A DNA stretch of 34,648 bases from the NCBI GenBank assembly GCA_028293645.1, contig JAQGOK010000192.1:1-34648 (forward strand). The letters are read 5' to 3'. A program made the translations under genes and the position numbers. Each line of letters opens with the position of its first letter. The stretch's first letter is position 1. The DNA comes from Chthoniobacter sp. Lineage in GTDB: Bacteria; Verrucomicrobiota; Verrucomicrobiia; Chthoniobacterales; Chthoniobacteraceae. This document shows positions 31,801 to 34,648 of the stretch, in pieces. The notes below the pieces were generated by a model. That model had not been told where the DNA came from. It did no database searches and saw nothing but the letters and a program-made list of their open reading frames with translations.

Positions 31801-34648
31801 GACAAGCCGTCGCGCATCTATGCCGCACTCCGCGGTTCGACCGCTCCGGCCACCGCGCCACTGAATGCCGCGAACGTTGAATTCCGTATCCGCTTTGCGG
31901 ACCACATTCAGAAGCATCTCTTCAATAACGGGCCGCTTTCTCCCGCCGGTGGATTGAATCGTTGGAACGCGATCGAGGCGCTGGTCGATCGCGCGGTGGT
32001 CGGCGAGTCGGCGCGTTGGGGCGACAAGCTGAAGGAGCCGCCTTACACGCGGAACAACGAGTTTCTCGCCGAGGTGAATAGAAAGCGGACGACGCAGTTT
32101 CCGAACCGCACCGCGAGCGCGCTGACTCAGCTCCGCAACGCAAAGCTTTACCCACCGACCTCACTCGTCGCGCCAGCCTTCAGCCAGTTCGGCGGCAAGG
32201 CAGCACCGGGCTTCGCCTTGGCAATCACGAGCACCACTCCCGGCACCATCTACTACACCTTGAACGGCACCGATCCGCGGCAGCCGTGGACTTCCACCAC
32301 GGGCGGCGACGGCAGTGCCGTGGATTGGTCGGGCACTGTCGCGGCGGGCGCGCAGACTTATGCCGCTGCGGTGCCGCTGACGGGCAGCGTGGTGGTAAAA
32401 GCGCGGCTCCGTGATGCGAGTGGCCTTTGGAGCGCATTGACGGAGGCGACCTTCCAGATCGGTGAGGCCGGGATCCCACTGCGGATCACGGAGGTGATGT
32501 ACAACCCAATCGGCGGGGACGCGTACGAGTTTTTGGAAATCCAGAACATGGGCGCGACGACTGTGGACCTCTCGCTGATGACGCTCGACGGGGTCGATTT
32601 CACATTCATTCGCGGCACGACGCTAGCCGCCGGGGCCCGGCTGGCCTTGGGTTCCGATCTGTCGCCGAGCCTGTGGGCGACACGCTATCCCGGCGTGACT
32701 CCGATCGGGTATTTTGGCGGCAAGCTCGCGAATGGCGGCGAAACCGTTGCGCTGAAAGATGCGAGCGGGAATGTGATCACGTCCTTCTTCTTCGGGGCGA
32801 ATGATACCTGGCCGGGGCTGGCGAACGGCGGCGGACGCTCGCTGGAACTGGTGGACCTCGCGGCCAACCCGAGCCTGCCCACTGCCTGGCGGGCAAGCAC
32901 CGCGGCGAACGGCACGCCCGGTGTGGCGAATCAACCGCTCGTCCCGGCGCCCGTTCGCTTCAACGAAGCACTTTCACGCAATGCCGGCGCGGTGAACAAC
33001 GGCGGGGTGGTGGCCGGTTACGTGGAGCTCTTTAATCCCGGCGGCAGCGACGTGAATATCAGTAACTGGACCGTGCGCGGGCAGGGTTATCTCACGGGAG
33101 CGTGCCGGTTCCCGCCGGACACGATCGTCCCAGCGGGCGGTTATCTTGTCGTCTGGGCTGGACTGGTGCCGACTGGATTTCAGATGGCGTTCGTGCTCCC
33201 GGAGGACAACGGATATGTCACCCTCCACGACTCCGCCGGTGCGGTCGTGGATGCGATCGCATACGGCGCCCAGATCGTGAACAAGTCGGTCGGTCGCGTC
33301 GGTGCCGCCTGGGTGCTCACTCAGCCCTCGCCCGGCAGCGTGAACGTGGCTGCACCCGTCGCCGCGGCGTCGCAGTTGGCCATCAACGAGATCTACCCGC
33401 ACGCGGGTTTTATCTATCGCTTTATCGAATTGATGAACCGCGACGCCTCGCTGCCGGTGGCGCTGAACGGGCTGTACCTGCAGGCCGGCAACGCGGTGCA
33501 GCGCATCCGCTCGCTGAGCTTCGTCGCTCCCGCGAGCCAGCTGGCACTTCACGCAGATGAAATCGGCTTCAACCTCACGCTGCCGGTTTCCAACAGCGCG
33601 ATCTCGCTGCTCGATACAAATGGCGTGGCGATCAATTCGCTCGCCTATGGAGCGACGGTCTCGGGGGCGTCGGTCGGCCGCCTCCCCAACGGCACGGGAG
33701 CGCTCACCACCTTCACCAACAATCCCACGCCGAACGCTCCGAATGCGCAAATCAGCTATGGCGGACCGCTGCTGAACGAAGTCATGGCGCGCAATGAGGG
33801 AGCAGTCCTGGACGCGAACGGCAACTGGCCGGATTGGATCGAGTTCTTCAACCCTGGCGCGGCTTCCTTCGACATGAGCGGAATGAGGATCGCGCTCGAC
33901 TCCGTCTCGTTTGGTTGGACTTTCCCGGCGGGCTCTGTGGTTCCGGCAGGCGGATACCGGCGCATCTGGTGCGATCGGTCGCGTCCCACCGATGCCACCA
34001 ACATGCGCGTCGCGCTCAGCGATCGTGGCGGTGGAGTCTGGCTCTTCAACGCCGTCGGGCAGCAGGTCGATGCGATCGAATACGGTCCGCAAGCGGCGAA
34101 CCTTTCTTTTGGGAAAAGCGGAACGCAGTGGCAGTTGCTCACGGCCCCGACGCCCGGCGCGGCGAACTCGGGGACCGCGACTTTCGGCAGCCCGACGAGC
34201 TTGCGGATCAACGAGTGGATGGCTTCTCCGGATGCCGGCGAGGATTGGGTGGAACTCTTTAACCCGACACCGTTCCCGGTGGATCTCGGCGGGCTTTACC
34301 TCACCGACGATCCGACGGTGGCGGGCCGCACCGACACCATGATTCGCTCGCGCAGTTTCGTCGCGCCGTTTGGCACCGTGCTCTTTGATGCGAGAGGAGA
34401 CGCGGCCGCTGCGCCGAACGCGACCAACTTCCGCCTGGCGGCCGAGGGTGAATCGCTGCGGCTCTATTCGCCGGCGTTGACGTTGCTCGACGCGGTGGAT
34501 TTCGGCCCCGCGACGCTGGGAACTTCACGCGGCCGGTACCCGGACGGCGCAGCGGCGTTGATGAACTTTTCCACTACCGCTTCGCCCGACGCGCCAAACT
34601 ATCTGGACCGGGACGCGGACACTTTGCCCGATGCGTGGGAACAGGCGA
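28897..34648 (+). CDS. Giant secreted CotH-kinase/lamin-tail-domain protein, truncated by the window edge
   Basis: The first ~1,917 residues of a secreted protein; the frame is open to the last base. The order is a signal peptide (LRAVVSFAVLLLLGSRSVSQ) and an N-terminal module (~30-195, with FYGDV-type and DDGFIAWINGVEVLRYN sequence). Two Big_5-type Ig-like domains follow (~198-390, TPAPGSTVGSLDQITVVFSE and a second copy). Lamin-tail domain 1 comes at ~403 (VRINEIMSGNQNGLRDEDNE), then a chitobiase-type domain at ~565 (GASIRYTTDGSVPTSTTG), a CotH kinase-like domain at ~685-1020, and a second chitobiase-type domain at ~1107. Five more lamin-tail domains start near 1194, 1353, 1493, 1624 and 1767. 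The end (DRDADTLPDAWEQA) starts an Asp-rich calcium-binding-type repeat. Such proteins are typical of Verrucomicrobiota and Planctomycetota; cell-surface or polymer binding is assumed. Confidence 0.93.
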   Translation, partial: MSLRAVVSFAVLLLLGSRSVSQTTLVPAGATWSYLRGTAEASNPTTAWRLGNFVESGWSSGAMPFWYGDVLPGGTELTGMLNVHATLFLRQSFNVADPASVGGLILSAKSDDGFIAWINGVEVLRYNVAVTNPIFTTTASTSVAEPPPVIGHALPDPSTYLLAGTNSLAVMAFNQASNSSDFGIDVSLATTAADANTPVIVSVTPAPGSTVGSLDQITVVFSEAVRGVTTDDLFVGQNAAASVTGGGTSWSFIPAPTPNGPVNVTFNPAHGISDSATPAHAFDHAAANATWSYTLLDTQAPVVAQLNPPAGATVVSLTQIEVTFTEAVTGVSAGDLLVNGTPAAGMTNPAPGKYLFTFPARSAGAVDFQWAAVHGIADLALNAFAGGGAWTYTVDPSALASGVRINEIMSGNQNGLRDEDNETQDWIELHNPTATAVNLTGWSLSDDESNPDQWIFPSRTLGAGQYLVIFCSGKDRRGTTGNLHTNFGLSSPTGEFLALYDNQSPRVAVSVFSPAFPEQRNDTSYGVDAQAVWRYYLVPTPAAANGASTISGVTGEVDFSVKRGFFNAPFSLYLSCPTAGASIRYTTDGSVPTSTTGLLYSSPIAINTTSCIRAAAFTTGSISSRVRTSTYLFPASVRTQPSAPAGYPTTWGTGGNQVIADYEVDPNVTGNPLYSATFESDLMAVPTMSVVMKRDDMFGPSGINSNPQSSGLAWERAASLELLYPDGSDGFQQDCGLRIQGGYGRTPAILKHSFRPLFKGDYGESKLEFPLFPDSPVKEFDTFTLRAGMNNSYVLSTGEATRATFTEDEWMRQTQRAMGQPSGYGAFFHLYINGLYWGLYNATERPSAPFMADHLGGEKSEWDALNSSEAVDGVKTAWTSLQTLCSTGVNVRYITDQADWNAVMQYLDVDNLIDYMLLNFYGGNVDWDDHNWYSARRRAPGAGYKFFAWDGERTLEAGNADKTSVNQADKPSRIYAALRGSTAPATAPLNAANVEFRIRFADHIQKHLFNNGPLSPAGGLNRWNAIEALVDRAVVGESARWGDKLKEPPYTRNNEFLAEVNRKRTTQFPNRTASALTQLRNAKLYPPTSLVAPAFSQFGGKAAPGFALAITSTTPGTIYYTLNGTDPRQPWTSTTGGDGSAVDWSGTVAAGAQTYAAAVPLTGSVVVKARLRDASGLWSALTEATFQIGEAGIPLRITEVMYNPIGGDAYEFLEIQNMGATTVDLSLMTLDGVDFTFIRGTTLAAGARLALGSDLSPSLWATRYPGVTPIGYFGGKLANGGETVALKDASGNVITSFFFGANDTWPGLANGGGRSLELVDLAANPSLPTAWRASTAANGTPGVANQPLVPAPVRFNEALSRNAGAVNNGGVVAGYVELFNPGGSDVNISNWTVRGQGYLTGACRFPPDTIVPAGGYLVVWAGLVPTGFQMAFVLPEDNGYVTLHDSAGAVVDAIAYGAQIVNKSVGRVGAAWVLTQPSPGSVNVAAPVAAASQLAINEIYPHAGFIYRFIELMNRDASLPVALNGLYLQAGNAVQRIRSLSFVAPASQLALHADEIGFNLTLPVSNSAISLLDTNGVAINSLAYGATVSGASVGRLPNGTGALTTFTNNPTPNAPNAQISYGGPLLNEVMARNEGAVLDANGNWPDWIEFFNPGAASFDMSGMRIALDSVSFGWTFPAGSVVPAGGYRRIWCDRSRPTDATNMRVALSDRGGGVWLFNAVGQQVDAIEYGPQAANLSFGKSGTQWQLLTAPTPGAANSGTATFGSPTSLRINEWMASPDAGEDWVELFNPTPFPVDLGGLYLTDDPTVAGRTDTMIRSRSFVAPFGTVLFDARGDAAAAPNATNFRLAAEGESLRLYSPALTLLDAVDFGPATLGTSRGRYPDGAAALMNFSTTASPDAPNYLDRDADTLPDAWEQA

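Overview
The window is GC-rich bacterial DNA that looks like a chromosome segment of a Verrucomicrobiota member, probably a soil or freshwater lineage. The reasons are a PEP-CTERM sorting signal, a very large CotH/lamin-tail secreted protein, a PocR-AraC regulator, TonB receptors next to a small Verrucomicrobia-type CxxC protein, and weak Shine-Dalgarno signals throughout. This placement is inference from gene content; no 16S gene is present.

Left edge (1-1040): a 3' tRNA fragment (Ser-like) and the frameshifted C-terminal remnant of a type I restriction subunit HsdR. Together they look like the scar of an integrated element. Next come gcvP, encoding the full-length glycine decarboxylase P-protein, and a GAF-domain gene overlapping it by ATGA. 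An outer-membrane beta-barrel gene, a tRNA-Gly(GCC) and a broken secreted-protein gene follow.

Nitrogen-oxide region (6.9-12.4 kb, all minus strand): a copper nitrite reductase with a C-terminal cytochrome c domain (nirK), nirV (SUMF1/FGE-like), a SCO1/SenC copper chaperone and an NnrS-family membrane protein. They are packed with ATGA overlaps or a 10-bp gap, so they read as one denitrification operon. A DUF1275 membrane protein lies upstream; a tiny coupled ORF and a STAS-domain protein lie downstream.

Middle region (12.5-20.5 kb, minus strand): a three-gene cluster of an orphan AtpC-like beta-sandwich protein, a dihydroorotate-dehydrogenase-like flavoprotein with a DUF2934-like tail, and a conserved hypothetical protein. 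Then come pckA, a PocR/AraC regulator, and a SulP anion transporter with a double universal stress protein and a truncated nrtS-like fragment. A 34-bp motif occurs three times here (5' of nirK, 5' of the AtpC-like gene, and between the AraC gene and pckA), always in the same orientation and each time next to a hairpin.

Right region (21.3 kb to end): a secreted purple-acid-phosphatase-like enzyme, two TonB-dependent receptors flanking a CxxC membrane-anchored protein and a PEP-CTERM protein (probably a substrate or metal uptake island), and a >1,900-residue secreted protein with CotH kinase, chitobiase-type and six lamin-tail domains that runs off the window. No CRISPR array, intact integrase or insertion sequence was seen.
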